The notes: generated by a model not told the origin, from the sequence alone. Positions 20,310-29,835 are shown, numbered from the stretch's first letter. The stretch: DNA of 64,000 nucleotides from Nevskiaceae bacterium (GCA_008012115.1 SSEB01000012.1:206668-270667), one strand, 5' to 3'. Numbers and translations: made by a program.

Positions 20310-21206
20310 TCAAAGGCTCTTCAACAAATCTTCGCGGGTCATCGCGAACACGCCGTCGCCACCGCGTTCGAATTCCACCCAGGTCACGGGCAACAGCGGC
20401 CAGCGCGCCTCGAATTCCTCGACACTGCCGCCCACCTCACAGACCAGCAGGCCGCCCGGCGTCAGCTGCTCGGCTGCGCCCGCGAGGATGCGCGCGACCA
20501 CGTTCATGCCATCACGGCCGGCGTCGAGCGCCAGACGCGGTTCGTGCTGGAATTCCGGCGCCAGCGCCTTCCATTCCTGCGTCGGCACGTAGGGCGGATT
20601 GCTGACGATGAGATCGTAGGGACCACGAAGGGATTCGTAGAGGTCGCTCTTGATCGCGGTGACGCGGTCCTGCACGTGATGCCGCGCGATGTTGCGCCGG
20701 CTGATGGCCAGCGCACCCGGCGAGATTTCACCCAGGTCCACGGTGGCGTCCGGAAACGCGAAGGCGCAGGCGATGCCGATGCAACCGCTGCCGGCGCAGA
20801 GATCGAGAATGCGCACCGGCTCCTGCTGCAGCCAGGGCGCGAAGCGCTTGTCGATCAGCTCGCCGATGGGCGAGCGCGGGATCAGCACACGCTCATCGAC
20901 CTCGAAACTCAGGCCGCAGAATTCGATCTCGCCCAGCAGATAGGCCGCCGGTTTGCGCGTCTTGATGCGCGCCTGCAGCAGCTTGAGGATGGCGGCACGC
21001 TCGGACGCGGTGACGGCAGCCTCCAGGTAGATCGCCGGCAGGTCCGAGGGCAGCCGCAGCGCGTGCAGCACGAGATGGAACGACTCGTCGAGCGCGTTGT
21101 CCGTACCGTGTCCGAAATGCAGGCCGGCGCGGTTGAAAGCGCTGGCACCCCAGCGCACGAAATCGCGTACGGTGCGGAGCACCGAGGTGTCGCGTGGACT
21201 GGGCAT
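20310..21206 (-). CDS. prmB: Ribosomal protein L3 (uL3) glutamine methyltransferase
   Basis: SAM-dependent methylation of a glutamine in ribosomal protein L3. It is 298 residues. SAM-binding motif ILDLCAGSGCIGIAC and the catalytic NPPY in LIVSNPPYVPTQEW mark the HemK/PrmB family. The N-terminus (TVRDFVRWGASAFNRAGLHF) is PrmB-like rather than PrmC-like. The frame stays open far upstream, but the ATG at 21206 fits family length. Confidence 0.93.
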   Translation of the reverse strand: MPSPRDTSVLRTVRDFVRWGASAFNRAGLHFGHGTDNALDESFHLVLHALRLPSDLPAIYLEAAVTASERAAILKLLQARIKTRKPAAYLLGEIEFCGLSFEVDERVLIPRSPIGELIDKRFAPWLQQEPVRILDLCAGSGCIGIACAFAFPDATVDLGEISPGALAISRRNIARHHVQDRVTAIKSDLYESLRGPYDLIVSNPPYVPTQEWKALAPEFQHEPRLALDAGRDGMNVVARILAGAAEQLTPGGLLVCEVGGSVEEFEARWPLLPVTWVEFERGGDGVFAMTREDLLKSL

Positions 21207-21285
21207 GGGGCGAAGGCAGTATGGGATAATCGACGGGTTGCAATTATACGCAGCCCCGCTGCAACGCGAAGTCAGGAGAGTGTCC

Positions 21286-21903
21286 TTGTCGTCCCGATTC
21301 CTCACCGCCGCCATCGCGGTCGTCGCTGCCCTTGCCGGCCTGGCTCTGGCCAGCGTCTGGCTCAAGCCGGGCACCGTGGAGATCCAGTCGGGCACCCTGC
21401 TGCAACAGCGGCGCGCGCTGCCGGAGTTCGCACTGCAGGGCGACAACGGCCAGCCCCTGACCAAGGCGGCGCTGCAGGGGCACTGGACCCTGGTGTTTCC
21501 CGGCTACACCTCCTGCCCCGACGTCTGCCCGACCACGCTGGCCCTGCTCAAGGCCCTCGACGCCAAGCTGCGCGCCGAGGGCGCGACGCCGCCGCAGATG
21601 CTGTTCCTTTCGGTGGACCCGGGCCGCGACACGCCGCAGCGTCTTGCGCAGTATGTGCACTACTTCAATCCCGCCTTCACTGCCGCCACCGCGCAGGAGC
21701 CGCAGCTGGCCGACTTCACGCGCGCGCTCGGCATTGCCTACACGCGCGTGCCCAGCAGCAGCGCCGGCGGTTACACCATGGATCACACGGCGGCGCTGGT
21801 GCTGATCGACCCGCAGGCCCGCCTGACCGCCTTCTTCACACCGCCGCACAAAATCGAAGTCATGGCCAGCGACCTGCAGCGACTGATGGGTGCTGCCTCA
21901 TGA
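21286..21903 (+). CDS. SCO1/SenC family copper protein
   Basis: Membrane-anchored thioredoxin-fold protein used to deliver copper to cytochrome oxidase or as a periplasmic reductase. About 205 residues: N-terminal anchor (residues about 5-25), CPDVCP copper motif with Cys77 and Cys81, and the histidine ligand in YTMDHTAALVLID. I chose a TTG start at 21286 because AGGAG lies 7 bases upstream; a GTG at 21280 is too close to that site. It is coupled by ATGA to a PCu(A)C gene. Confidence 0.87.
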   Translation: MSSRFLTAAIAVVAALAGLALASVWLKPGTVEIQSGTLLQQRRALPEFALQGDNGQPLTKAALQGHWTLVFPGYTSCPDVCPTTLALLKALDAKLRAEGATPPQMLFLSVDPGRDTPQRLAQYVHYFNPAFTAATAQEPQLADFTRALGIAYTRVPSSSAGGYTMDHTAALVLIDPQARLTAFFTPPHKIEVMASDLQRLMGAAS

Positions 21904-22343
21904 ACGCCCGCACGATGGCGATAACCGCGCTGCTGGCCGCAGCACTGATGAATCCTGCGCAACCCGCCTGGGCCTGCGCCGGCGTCGAAGCCTCCGACGC
22001 CTGGCTGCGCGAAGCGCCTCCGGGCGCAACGATGATGGCGGGCTATGTCACGCTGACCAACCGCGGCGATCACCCCCGCGCCGTGCGGGCCGTGCGCAGC
22101 CCGGATTTCAGCAGCGTCGAGATTCACCGGACCACGATCGAAAACGGCGAGGCGCACATGGAAGCCCTGGAGCGCCTGCCGATCCCCGCGCATGGCGAGG
22201 CCAAGCTGCAACCCGGCGGCGCCCACCTCATGCTGTTCGAGCCCGCGAAGCCGCTGAAGGCCGGCGACAGCGTGACACTGAACCTGTACTGTGGACGCCA
22301 GAAGCCGATGGCCGTGCCGTTCACTGTCCGCGCAGCCCCCTGA
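21900..22343 (+). CDS. Periplasmic copper chaperone PCu(A)C family
   Basis: 147 residues with a cleavable signal peptide ending near QPAWA. The mature part has MMAGYVTLTNRGD, VEIHRTTIENGEAHMEAL and GGAHLMLFEP, whose Met/His residues form the Cu(I) site of the DUF461 fold. The protein loads copper onto the CuA centre of cytochrome oxidase, usually together with Sco, which is the preceding coupled gene. A 114-bp repeat begins 2 bp after its stop. Confidence 0.88.
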   Translation: MNARTMAITALLAAALMNPAQPAWACAGVEASDAWLREAPPGATMMAGYVTLTNRGDHPRAVRAVRSPDFSSVEIHRTTIENGEAHMEALERLPIPAHGEAKLQPGGAHLMLFEPAKPLKAGDSVTLNLYCGRQKPMAVPFTVRAAP

Positions 22344-22345
22344 GC

Positions 22346-22459
22346 GCCACCCGCTCTCCGCAATGTCGGCGGCGATGGTGTTATTTTATATTTATCAAAA
22401 CAAAATTATGAAAGTAATTTATAACAACATGAGGCCGTCGCGTGACACCAGCGGGTGGC
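22346..22459. repeat. 114-bp palindromic intergenic element, copy 4
   Basis: Perfect ends GCCACCCGCT (22346-22355) and AGCGGGTGGC (22450-22459). Core 22380-22425 opens GTTATTTT and closes TTATAACAAC; the middle is the least palindromic of the nine. It starts 2 bp after the PCu(A)C stop. Its right terminal repeat contains an in-frame GTG (22455) for psd, so the element runs right up to the psd start region. Confidence 0.85.
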
Positions 22460-22463
22460 GCCC

Positions 22464-23339
22464 GTGAGCGCGCCCCAGGCCACGGATGCCAGCCTGCGCG
22501 ACCGCCTGTTCGCCGGCGTGCAGTTGGCGCTACCGACGCGCTTCCTGTCGTGGCTGATGTACCTGCTGACGCGCATCGAATGGCCGTGGTTCAAGAACGC
22601 GTTCATCCGCGTGTTCATGCGCGGCTTCGACATCAGCCTCGCCGAGGCACAGCACGGGCGTCCCGAGGATTACCGCTCGTTCAATGATTTCTTCACCCGC
22701 GCGCTCAAGCCGGGTGCCCGCGCCATCGCGCCGGCGCCGGCCTTCCTGAGCCCGGTGGATGGCACCATCAGCCAGCTCGGCGCGATTCGCGACGGCCGCA
22801 TCTTCCAGGCCAAGGGCCACGATTATTCGGCGGTGGAACTGCTCGGCGGCGATGCGCTGACCGCCAAGGAATTCCTCGGTGGCCAGTTCGCCACGATCTA
22901 CCTCGCACCCTACAACTATCACCGCATCCACATGCCGGTCGGCGGCCGCCTGCGGCATTGGCGCTACGTGCCCGGCCGCCTGTTCAGCGTCAACCCGGCC
23001 ACCGCCCGCGCCATGCCCAACCTGTTCGCGCGCAACGAGCGCGTGGTGGCGGTGTTCGATACCGAGCGCGGGCCACTGGCCATGGTGCTGGTCGGCGCGC
23101 TGTTCGTCGGCAGCATGGAGACGGTCTGGGCCGGCCAGATCAGCCCGCCGCACAAGCGCGAGACCGAGGGCGGCAATTTCGTCACCGAACTCCCCGTCAA
23201 GCTGGCACGTGCGGAGGAGATGGGCCGCTTCAACATGGGCTCGACCGTCATCCTGCTGACCGCGCCCGGTGCGCTGCAGTGGGACGGCATCGCCCAGCCC
23301 GGCGCCACCGTGCGCATGGGCCAGGCGCTGGGGCGTTAA
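22464..23339 (+). CDS. psd: Phosphatidylserine decarboxylase proenzyme
   Basis: Makes phosphatidylethanolamine from phosphatidylserine at the inner membrane. About 291 residues with GTG start at 22464 (alternative in-frame GTG at 22455, inside the repeat). YNYHRIHMPVGG carries the conserved histidine region, and NMGSTVILL near the C-terminus is the self-cleavage site: the chain is cut before Ser, which becomes the pyruvoyl group. The motif reads MGST where many enzymes have LGST, still compatible with cleavage. Confidence 0.95.
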   Translation: MSAPQATDASLRDRLFAGVQLALPTRFLSWLMYLLTRIEWPWFKNAFIRVFMRGFDISLAEAQHGRPEDYRSFNDFFTRALKPGARAIAPAPAFLSPVDGTISQLGAIRDGRIFQAKGHDYSAVELLGGDALTAKEFLGGQFATIYLAPYNYHRIHMPVGGRLRHWRYVPGRLFSVNPATARAMPNLFARNERVVAVFDTERGPLAMVLVGALFVGSMETVWAGQISPPHKRETEGGNFVTELPVKLARAEEMGRFNMGSTVILLTAPGALQWDGIAQPGATVRMGQALGR

Positions 23340-23403
23340 GAAACGTGTCGGCGCGAACTTCGCGCGGACACGACGCTCTAAACCGCATCGACAAAGCGAC
23401 CGC

Positions 23404-24888
23404 ATGATCCGAACCCTTCTCTGCCTCGTGCTGAGCCTGACGCTGGCGGTGACGCCGGCCTTCGCGCAGCTCAGCAATATCGACCTGCCGCAGATGGGCG
23501 AGCCGGCCGACAACTCGATGTCACCAGCGCAGGAACTGGTGCTGGGCAAGCAGGTGATGTCGGAGCTGTATCGCAACGACTACATCGTCGAAGACCCGGA
23601 ACTTGAGGATTACATCAACAGCATCGGCTGGAAGCTGGCCGCGCACAGCGCCACACCGCCACCGCCGCTGACCTTCTTCATGGTCGCCGACGACCGCATC
23701 AACGCCTTCGCCCTGCCCGGCGGCTTCATCGGCTTCAACGCCGGCACCCTGCTCGCGGCCGGCAACGAGAGCGAGATCGCCGGCGTGCTCGGCCACGAAA
23801 TGGCGCACGTCACCCAGCGCCACATCGCCCGCGCCGAGGAAGACACCAAGGTCTCCAATATCGTCACCTGGGCCGCCGTGCTGGCGGCGATCCTGGCCGG
23901 GTCCGTCGCCAACCCGGACCTGGTGATCGGCGCCATCGGTGCCGGCCAGGCGATCAACCAGCAGCGCCAGGTCAACTACACCCGCGCGCACGAGCAGGAA
24001 GCCGACCGCATCGGCATCCAGACCATGGCCGCTTCCGGTTTCGATCCCAACGGCATGGCCAGCTTTTTCGGCCGCCTGGAGCAGCAGACGCGCCTCTACG
24101 GCAGCCGCGTGCCGGAACTCCTGCTGACCCACCCGCTCAACACCACGCGCATCGCCGAGGCGCGCGCGCGCGCCGCCGCGATGCCCAAGGTCAGCTACAA
24201 GGATTCGCCGGAGTTCAGCATCCTGCAGGCCCGCACGCGCGTGCTGGCCGCCGATCTGCCCAGCGATGCGGTGACGTATTTCGGCGGCGAACTGGCCGCC
24301 GGCCACGACACGCCGGCCAATCATTACGGCTACGCGATGGCGCTGTCCGCACTCGGTCGCAATGACGAGGCGCTGACCACGCTCAAGCCGGCGCTGGAGA
24401 TGTTGCCGCGCCAGGCCAATCTCAACCTGCTGAAGGGACGCATCGAGCAGGGCCTGCACCAGCAGGACCTGGCGCTGGCCACGTTCTCGCACACGCTCGG
24501 GCTCTACCCGCACTACACGCCGGCGATCTTCGCCTACGCCGACGCCCTGATCACCGCCGGCAAGACCGAGGAGGCGCGGCAGCTGCTGATTTCGCGCGAG
24601 CAGGCCCTGGGCACGCGCATGGAAACCTACAACCTGCTGTCGCAGGCGGCGCGGGAAAGCGGCAACTATGCGGAAGCGGCCTACCAGGCGGCGTGTTACC
24701 AGTTCCTGCGCGGCGACGCCGGCAACGCCATGGCACAGGTGGACGCCGGACTACGCCTCGCCAACCTCAGCACGCAGGACCGCGCGAGACTCATCGCCAA
24801 GCGGCAGGAGATCCGCAACAGCCTGCCCGCGAACTGGCGCGCACCCGACGGCAACGGGCGCCTCACGGCGCTGCGCGGAACCGGCTAG
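23404..24888 (+). CDS. bepA: BepA-like M48 metalloprotease with TPR repeats
   Basis: 494 residues with signal peptide (to about AFAQ). The zinc protease motif HEMAH is at residues 131-135, the third ligand lies in HEQEADRIG, and a C-terminal TPR region begins about residue 300. BepA-type proteases work in the periplasm on outer-membrane protein assembly (BAM/LptD quality control). Downstream it overlaps the convergent epimerase gene by 4 bp. Symbol by family; orthology not tested. Confidence 0.87.
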   Translation: MIRTLLCLVLSLTLAVTPAFAQLSNIDLPQMGEPADNSMSPAQELVLGKQVMSELYRNDYIVEDPELEDYINSIGWKLAAHSATPPPPLTFFMVADDRINAFALPGGFIGFNAGTLLAAGNESEIAGVLGHEMAHVTQRHIARAEEDTKVSNIVTWAAVLAAILAGSVANPDLVIGAIGAGQAINQQRQVNYTRAHEQEADRIGIQTMAASGFDPNGMASFFGRLEQQTRLYGSRVPELLLTHPLNTTRIAEARARAAAMPKVSYKDSPEFSILQARTRVLAADLPSDAVTYFGGELAAGHDTPANHYGYAMALSALGRNDEALTTLKPALEMLPRQANLNLLKGRIEQGLHQQDLALATFSHTLGLYPHYTPAIFAYADALITAGKTEEARQLLISREQALGTRMETYNLLSQAARESGNYAEAAYQAACYQFLRGDAGNAMAQVDAGLRLANLSTQDRARLIAKRQEIRNSLPANWRAPDGNGRLTALRGTG

Positions 24889-25886
24889 ACCGGCCGGGGT
24901 GTGGCGCTGAGCAGGCCCTGCCCGCGCATCCACTCGAGGCAGTCCACCAGCATTTTCTCCAGCGGCTGGGGCTTGTAGCCCAGCTCGCGCACCGCGCGCC
25001 GCGTGTCGCAGTAGAGATTCTGCGACAGCAGCTCCACGGCATCGGGCGTGACGTCCGGTTCGCGACCGAACAGCGGCGCCACCATTTCCTCGATGCGCGC
25101 GTACCCCGCCAGGATGGCCGGCGGCAGCGCCACGCAGCGACGCTTGACGCCGAGCAGCCGGCTCATTTCCTGGGCCAGGCCCAGGTAGCTGCACTCGGCG
25201 CCGCCCAGCAGGTAATTGGCGCCGATGCGTCCCCGCTCCGCCGCAGCGACGTGCGCCCGCGCCACTTCACGCGCATGGCAGAAACTGCCGCCACCCGGCG
25301 GCACGACCGGCAGACGTCCCCGCAGCACCAGACGGAACATGCGCGACCAGTTGCTGGTGTCGTAGGCCCCCATCAGGTTGGAGGGATTGATGATCACCGC
25401 CTGCAGGCCGCTCTTGAGCGCCTGGCGTACCTCGCGCTCCGCCAGCGCCTTGCTGCGCACGTAGTTGTGTCGCGCGGCGGTGCCGCGGGTCGGCGTGTCC
25501 TCGCTGATGGTGCCGCCGTGCAGGCCGTAGGCGACGATGCTGGAGGTCAGCACGAAGCGCCGTGCCGAGGCCTCCAGCGCGGCACGGACCATGTTGCGCG
25601 TACCTTCGACGTTGACGCGGAACTGCTCGTCGTGGGTGCGCACCCACATGCTGGTGTTGCCGGCGACATGGAACAGGCAATCGACATCACGCGGCACGAT
25701 GCCGGCGAGACTGCCGGCGTCGGTGATGTCGCCGACCACGCATTGCACCGGCAGGTTCTGCAGGACGGTCAGGTCGGAACCGGCGCGATGCATGGCCGTC
25801 ACCTGCCAGCCCTGGGCCAGCAATTCCTCGATCAGGTTGAGTCCCACGCAACCCGTCGCACCGGTGACGAACGCCGTCTTGGTCAC
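24885..25886 (-). CDS. NAD-dependent epimerase/dehydratase (dihydroflavonol reductase-like extended SDR)
   Basis: 333 residues. Rossmann motif FVTGATGCVGLNLIEELL at the N-terminus and active-site YVRSK (Tyr/Lys) near residue 146. HVAGNTSMWVRTHDEQFRVN and SNLMGAYD are typical of the dihydroflavonol-reductase/HpnA-like branch. The substrate is not predictable. It is single, preceded by a 114-bp repeat and convergent with the BepA-like gene. Confidence 0.82.
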   Translation of the reverse strand: MTKTAFVTGATGCVGLNLIEELLAQGWQVTAMHRAGSDLTVLQNLPVQCVVGDITDAGSLAGIVPRDVDCLFHVAGNTSMWVRTHDEQFRVNVEGTRNMVRAALEASARRFVLTSSIVAYGLHGGTISEDTPTRGTAARHNYVRSKALAEREVRQALKSGLQAVIINPSNLMGAYDTSNWSRMFRLVLRGRLPVVPPGGGSFCHAREVARAHVAAAERGRIGANYLLGGAECSYLGLAQEMSRLLGVKRRCVALPPAILAGYARIEEMVAPLFGREPDVTPDAVELLSQNLYCDTRRAVRELGYKPQPLEKMLVDCLEWMRGQGLLSATPRPV

Positions 25887-25942
25887 ACTGATCTCCGCAA
25901 GTCACCGAAATTGCCACAACGGCCGGAAAAGGCAATGCGGCG

Positions 25943-26056
25943 GTCACCCGCTGATCGCCATACCGGCCTGGAAATTGTTAATTTTTATTAAGTGAAAAAT
26001 AAATAGATTTATATTTTATAACAAACTCAATCCGGCCACCGCATCGAGCGGGTGTG
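25943..26056. repeat. 114-bp palindromic intergenic element, copy 5
   Basis: The most diverged ends: GTCACCCGCT (25943-25952) and AGCGGGTGTG (26047-26056). Core 25977-26022 opens GTTAATTTTTATT and closes ATAACAAA. The total is still exactly 114 bp. It begins 5 bp downstream of the lapB stop and lies upstream of the epimerase gene, both minus strand. Confidence 0.82.
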
Positions 26057-26061
26057 CGCTT

Positions 26062-27237
26062 TCAGCTGCCGGAGAGCCGGACGCTCTCGTCCAGGGGCGT
26101 GATCGTGCCCCAGTTCTTGCAGCCGGGGCATTGCCAGAACATCTGCCGCGGATTGAATCCGCAGTGACCGCACTGGTAGCGGGCGCTGGTTTCACCGAAC
26201 TTGATCAGCGCCTGCCGCAGGCTGGCGGCGGATTTCTCGAGCCCCGCCGCGACCACCTCCGGGCGCTTCTCCAGCACGTCGAGGAACTCGGTCAACACCG
26301 CGCGCGTCGGCTGGCGTTCGAGGCTCGCCGACAGCAGGCCCATGGCGTCCAGACCCTCGCGGCGCATCAGCTGCGCCTCGGCCACCACCGGCAGCATGCT
26401 GCCACTGACCGCCTTGACGTCGTTGAGAAACTGCACGAACCCCGGCATGTCGCCGGTCTTCTCCACACAACGCTGCAGCGGCGCCAGCATCTCCGGCAGG
26501 AAGCGCGGGTCCTGGTCGAAAGCCCGCCGATAGAAGCGGGACGCCTCGGCGAATTCGCCGGCAGTCTCGGCCAGGGCCCCGAGCAACAGGCTGGCGCGAA
26601 CGCTGCTGCTGTCGGTATCCAGCGCACGCTGCGCCAGCTTGAGCGCTTCCGGCAGATTCTTCGCCCGCCGTGCCTCCTCGGCCAGCTCGCAGTAATACTG
26701 CGCGATGACGGCACGCTTGGATTCGCCCTTGGCTGCTTCCAGGCGACGCGCGGCCTCCATCGCCTGTTTCCAGTCGCGGCCCTGCTCATAAACCGCCACC
26801 AGTTGCTCCAGCGACTGCGTCACGAACAGACCCTGCGCGGCGAGTTCCTGGAACATCTGCTCGGCACGGTCCATCAGGCCGGCCTTCAGGTAGTCCTGCG
26901 CCAGTTCGTAGCGCACCTGGTGCTGCAACTGCGGGCGCAGGTTGCCGCGCGTCAGCAGCGTTTCGTGCACGCGCATCGCGCGGTCCACCTCGCCACGCTT
27001 GCGGAACAGATTGCCCAGGGTGAGATGCAGTTCGGCGGTCGAGTGATCGATCTCGGCCGCCTGCGTCAACGCCGCAATCGCCTGGTCGGGGTCGTCGCCG
27101 GCCAGATGCGACAGCAGACCGCCGAGCTGCTCGGTGCTCAGGGACTGCCCCTCGGGTTGCGGCATGCGCCGCGACAAGGCCCAGCCCAGCACGATGCCCA
27201 GCGGCAGCAGCAGCCAGCCCAGCAGACTATCGAACAT
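26062..27237 (-). CDS. lapB: Lipopolysaccharide assembly protein B
   Basis: Inner-membrane TPR protein that, with FtsH, controls LpxC turnover and so LPS synthesis. It is 391 residues: an N-terminal anchor LLGWLLLPLGIVLGWAL, TPR repeats from about residue 45 to 340, and a C-terminal rubredoxin-type metal site with CGHC and CPGC. It lies 6 bp after lapA, its usual partner. Confidence 0.94.
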   Translation of the reverse strand: MFDSLLGWLLLPLGIVLGWALSRRMPQPEGQSLSTEQLGGLLSHLAGDDPDQAIAALTQAAEIDHSTAELHLTLGNLFRKRGEVDRAMRVHETLLTRGNLRPQLQHQVRYELAQDYLKAGLMDRAEQMFQELAAQGLFVTQSLEQLVAVYEQGRDWKQAMEAARRLEAAKGESKRAVIAQYYCELAEEARRAKNLPEALKLAQRALDTDSSSVRASLLLGALAETAGEFAEASRFYRRAFDQDPRFLPEMLAPLQRCVEKTGDMPGFVQFLNDVKAVSGSMLPVVAEAQLMRREGLDAMGLLSASLERQPTRAVLTEFLDVLEKRPEVVAAGLEKSAASLRQALIKFGETSARYQCGHCGFNPRQMFWQCPGCKNWGTITPLDESVRLSGS

Positions 27238-27243
27238 GCGGCC

Positions 27244-27564
27244 TCAGGGTGCCGCGGCCGGTGGCGGCGCCGGTTGTTCCTGCTGCATGGTCAGCGTGCG
27301 CAGGTTTCGCAACTCCGTCTCGGCGTCGCGGAGCTGGCGATTGAGGCGACGGATCTCGCGCTTGAGGCCGAAGATGCGCGCCGTCACCAGCAGGAGGGTC
27401 AGCACGACGGCGACACCGAAGACGCCGATCACCAGCACGATCAGCGGCAGGTGCGCCGATCCGAACAGGTAGTAGAACTCGACCTGCTGCGCGTTGAAGT
27501 AGCCGACGGTGGCTCCCACGCAGAGGACGACCAGCAGGACGACGAGGATCAGGGTCTTGAACAT
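27244..27564 (-). CDS. lapA: Lipopolysaccharide assembly protein A
   Basis: 106 residues: two membrane segments (about 5-25 and 41-63), then a cytoplasmic coiled coil REIRRLNRQLRDAETELRNL and a Pro-rich tail. QVEFYYLFGSAHLPL between the helices is the family signature. The start at 27564 fits the family although the frame is open upstream. It lies between ihfB and lapB, the conserved gammaproteobacterial order. Confidence 0.92.
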   Translation of the reverse strand: MFKTLILVVLLVVLCVGATVGYFNAQQVEFYYLFGSAHLPLIVLVIGVFGVAVVLTLLLVTARIFGLKREIRRLNRQLRDAETELRNLRTLTMQQEQPAPPPAAAP

Positions 27565-27571
27565 GCTCGCT

Positions 27572-27886
27572 TCAGCCCGCCGCCTTGGCGGCGGACTCGG
27601 CCTGGGCGTTGGCGTTGACGCGCTCGCGCATTTCCTTGCCTGGCTTGAAGTGCGGCACGCTCTTGGGCGGAATGTGCACCGGCTCGCCGGTCTTGGGATT
27701 GCGCCCGACGCGCGCCGGACGATGATGCAGCGCGAAACTGCCGAAGCCGCGGATTTCGACGCGATCCTTGCGCGCCAGCGCATTGCTGATGTGGTCGAGC
27801 ACCAGCTTGACCGCCAGCTCCACATCCTTCTGCATCAGGTGGGTCTGCTTGGCGGCGAGGCGCTCGATCAGTTCCGATTTGGTCAT
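27572..27886 (-). CDS. ihfB: Integration host factor subunit beta
   Basis: 104 residues of the HU/IHF fold. The DNA-intercalating arm reads [15 protein letters not shown] and the start [17 protein letters not shown] is typical of the beta subunit. With IhfA it bends AT-containing sites sharply. A 198-bp gap to rpsA carries a promoter, a hairpin and the rpsA terminator, so it can be expressed separately. Confidence 0.96.
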   Translation of the reverse strand: MTKSELIERLAAKQTHLMQKDVELAVKLVLDHISNALARKDRVEIRGFGSFALHHRPARVGRNPKTGEPVHIPPKSVPHFKPGKEMRERVNANAQAESAAKAAG

Positions 27887-27930
27887 GGCGTTTTTTGACG
27901 GTCATCGCGATGGTGCGGGAGATGCGCCGA

Positions 27931-27959
27931 ACGATAGAGAAAAAAAGAAGCTCCCGCAA
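27931..27959 (-). promoter_or_regulatory. Probable ihfB promoter
   Basis: Minus-strand TTGCGG (27954-27959) and TATCGT (27931-27936) are 17 bases apart, about 45 bases upstream of the ihfB start codon and downstream of the rpsA terminator. Confidence 0.45.
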
Positions 27960-27984
27960 GTGATTGTTTTTGTTGCTCGCACGG

Positions 27985-28010
27985 GGAACTCTCCAAAAGC
28001 GGAGAGTTCC
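27985..28010. other. Perfect 10-bp hairpin between rpsA terminator and ihfB promoter
   Basis: Arms 27985-27994 (GGAACTCTCC) and 28001-28010 (GGAGAGTTCC) with a 6-base loop. An outer GTTGC/GCAAC pair (27972-27976, 28013-28017) extends it. There is no T-tract on either side, so it is not a clear terminator. Confidence 0.5.
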
Positions 28011-28028
28011 GGGCAACAACGGAAACGA

Positions 28029-28058
28029 CAAAAAGAAAGGGCCGCATGGCGGCCCTTT
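28029..28058 (-). terminator. Intrinsic terminator of rpsA
   Basis: On the minus strand a perfect 10-bp stem (arms 28049-28058 and 28036-28045, AAAGGGCCGC on the plus strand) with a 3-base loop is followed by CTTTTTG. It lies about 27 bases after the rpsA stop. Confidence 0.85.
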
Positions 28059-28084
28059 CCAATACTGCCTGTACTGCCTGCGGC

Positions 28085-29755
28085 TTAATTGCCGAGCTGA
28101 TCCTTGAGGATGTCGCCGAGGCTGGTCTTGCCGGTCGAAGCGTTGCGGCTGCTGTACTCGGTGACCACTTCCTGCTCTTCCTGGATTTCCTTCTCGCGGA
28201 CCGACAGCATGACCACGCGGTTCTTGCGGTCGACGCCGATGAAACGCGCTTCCAGCGTGCCGCCAACCGACAGCACCTTGGTCGCATCTTCAACGCGATC
28301 GCGCGACAGGTCGTTGGCCTTGATGTAGCCCTCGACGCCGTTGCCGAGATCGATCTGGGCGCCCTTCACGTCGACGGTCTTGACCGTGCCCTTGACGATG
28401 CTGCCCTTGGTGTTGTCGGCGATGAACTGCGACAGCGGATCCTGCTGGACCTGCTTGACACCGAGCGAGATGCGCTCGCGTGCACCGTCGATGGCCAGAA
28501 CCACCGCGTCCACTTCCATGCCCTTCTGGTACTTGCGCACGGCATTCTCGCCGCTGTCGTTCCAGTCGAGGTCGGACAGGTGCACCAGGCCGTCGATGCC
28601 ACCGTCCAGGCCGATGAAGATGCCGAAATCGGTGATCGACTTGATCGCGCCACGCACGCGGTCGCCCTTCTGGTGGTTCTGCGCGAACTCTTCCCAGGGA
28701 TTCGGACGGCACTGCTTCATGCCCAGCGAGATACGGCGGCGCTCGCCGTCGATGTCGAGAATCATGACTTCGACTTCGTCGCCAACTGAAACGACCTTCG
28801 CCGGGTTGACGTTCTTGTTGGTCCAGTCCATCTCGGAAACGTGGACCAGGCCTTCGACGCCCGGCTCGATCTCGACGAACGAACCGTAATCGGTGATGTT
28901 GGTGACCTTGCCGAACAGGCGGGTCTTCTCGGGATAGCGACGCTCGATGTCCATCCAGGGATCGGCGCCCAACTGCTTGAGACCCAGCGACACGCGGCGA
29001 CGCTCGCGGTCGTACTTGAGGACCTTGACTTCGATTTCCTGGCCGACCTGCACCACTTCGGCCGGATCCTTGACGCGCTTCCAGGTCATGTCGGTGATGT
29101 GCAGCAGGCCGTCGATGCCGCCGAGGTCAACGAACGCGCCGTATTCGACGAGGTTCTTGACCACGCCCTTGAGCACCACGCCTTCCTGCAGGTTCTGGAG
29201 GAGGCTGTCACGCTCGGCGCTGTACTCGGCCTCGAGCACTTCGCGGCGCGAAACGACGACGTTGTTGCGCAGCTTGTCGAGCTTGATGACCTTGAACTCG
29301 AGCGGCTTGCCTTCGAGGTAAGAGGTATCGCGGACCGGACGGACGTCGACCAGCGAGCCCGGCAGGAACGCGCGGACGGTGCCGATATCGACGGTGAAAC
29401 CGCCCTTGACCTTGCCGGTGATGATGCCGACCACCGTTTCCTTGCCCTCGTGCGCCTTCGCCAGGCGCTCCCAGGTCTTGATGCGCTCGGCCTTCTCCTT
29501 GGAGAACTTGGTTTCGCCGAACCCGTCCTCGACGGTTTCCAGCGCCACTTCGACCGTATCGCCGACGGCGACCTTGACTTCGCCGTCGATCATGAATTCT
29601 TGCAGGGCGATCACGCCCTCGGACTTGAGACCGGCATCGACGATGACGACGTCCGGCTTCACCGCCAGCACGACCGCATTGACGATGGTGCCCGACTGCA
29701 TCGACTGGCCGCCCTTCAGGCTGGCCTCAAAAAGTTCTGCAAAACTCTCGCTCAT
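28085..29755 (-). CDS. rpsA: 30S ribosomal protein S1
   Basis: 556 residues with six S1 (OB-fold) repeats. Repeats 3-6 carry the usual [39 protein letters not shown] and similar blocks. S1 unfolds and docks mRNA on the 30S subunit. It lies downstream of cmk in the aroA-cmk-rpsA-ihfB order and is followed by a strong terminator. The leader (29756-29839) has small inverted repeats that could serve autoregulation. Confidence 0.97.
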   Translation of the reverse strand: MSESFAELFEASLKGGQSMQSGTIVNAVVLAVKPDVVIVDAGLKSEGVIALQEFMIDGEVKVAVGDTVEVALETVEDGFGETKFSKEKAERIKTWERLAKAHEGKETVVGIITGKVKGGFTVDIGTVRAFLPGSLVDVRPVRDTSYLEGKPLEFKVIKLDKLRNNVVVSRREVLEAEYSAERDSLLQNLQEGVVLKGVVKNLVEYGAFVDLGGIDGLLHITDMTWKRVKDPAEVVQVGQEIEVKVLKYDRERRRVSLGLKQLGADPWMDIERRYPEKTRLFGKVTNITDYGSFVEIEPGVEGLVHVSEMDWTNKNVNPAKVVSVGDEVEVMILDIDGERRRISLGMKQCRPNPWEEFAQNHQKGDRVRGAIKSITDFGIFIGLDGGIDGLVHLSDLDWNDSGENAVRKYQKGMEVDAVVLAIDGARERISLGVKQVQQDPLSQFIADNTKGSIVKGTVKTVDVKGAQIDLGNGVEGYIKANDLSRDRVEDATKVLSVGGTLEARFIGVDRKNRVVMLSVREKEIQEEQEVVTEYSSRNASTGKTSLGDILKDQLGN

Positions 29756-29812
29756 GGTGTACTCGTTAAGTTGAACATCCGCCTTAATCCTTTGGGCGGG
29801 CCTGTTGATGGA

Positions 29813-29835
29813 TAAGAAACCGGAATCCTTTCCGG
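29813..29835 (-). terminator. Weak terminator-like hairpin after cmk
   Basis: Minus strand: CCGGAA (29830-29835), a 4-base loop, TTCCGG (29820-29825), then TTTCTT. The short 6-bp stem suggests partial termination between cmk and rpsA, or part of the rpsA leader. Confidence 0.4.
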
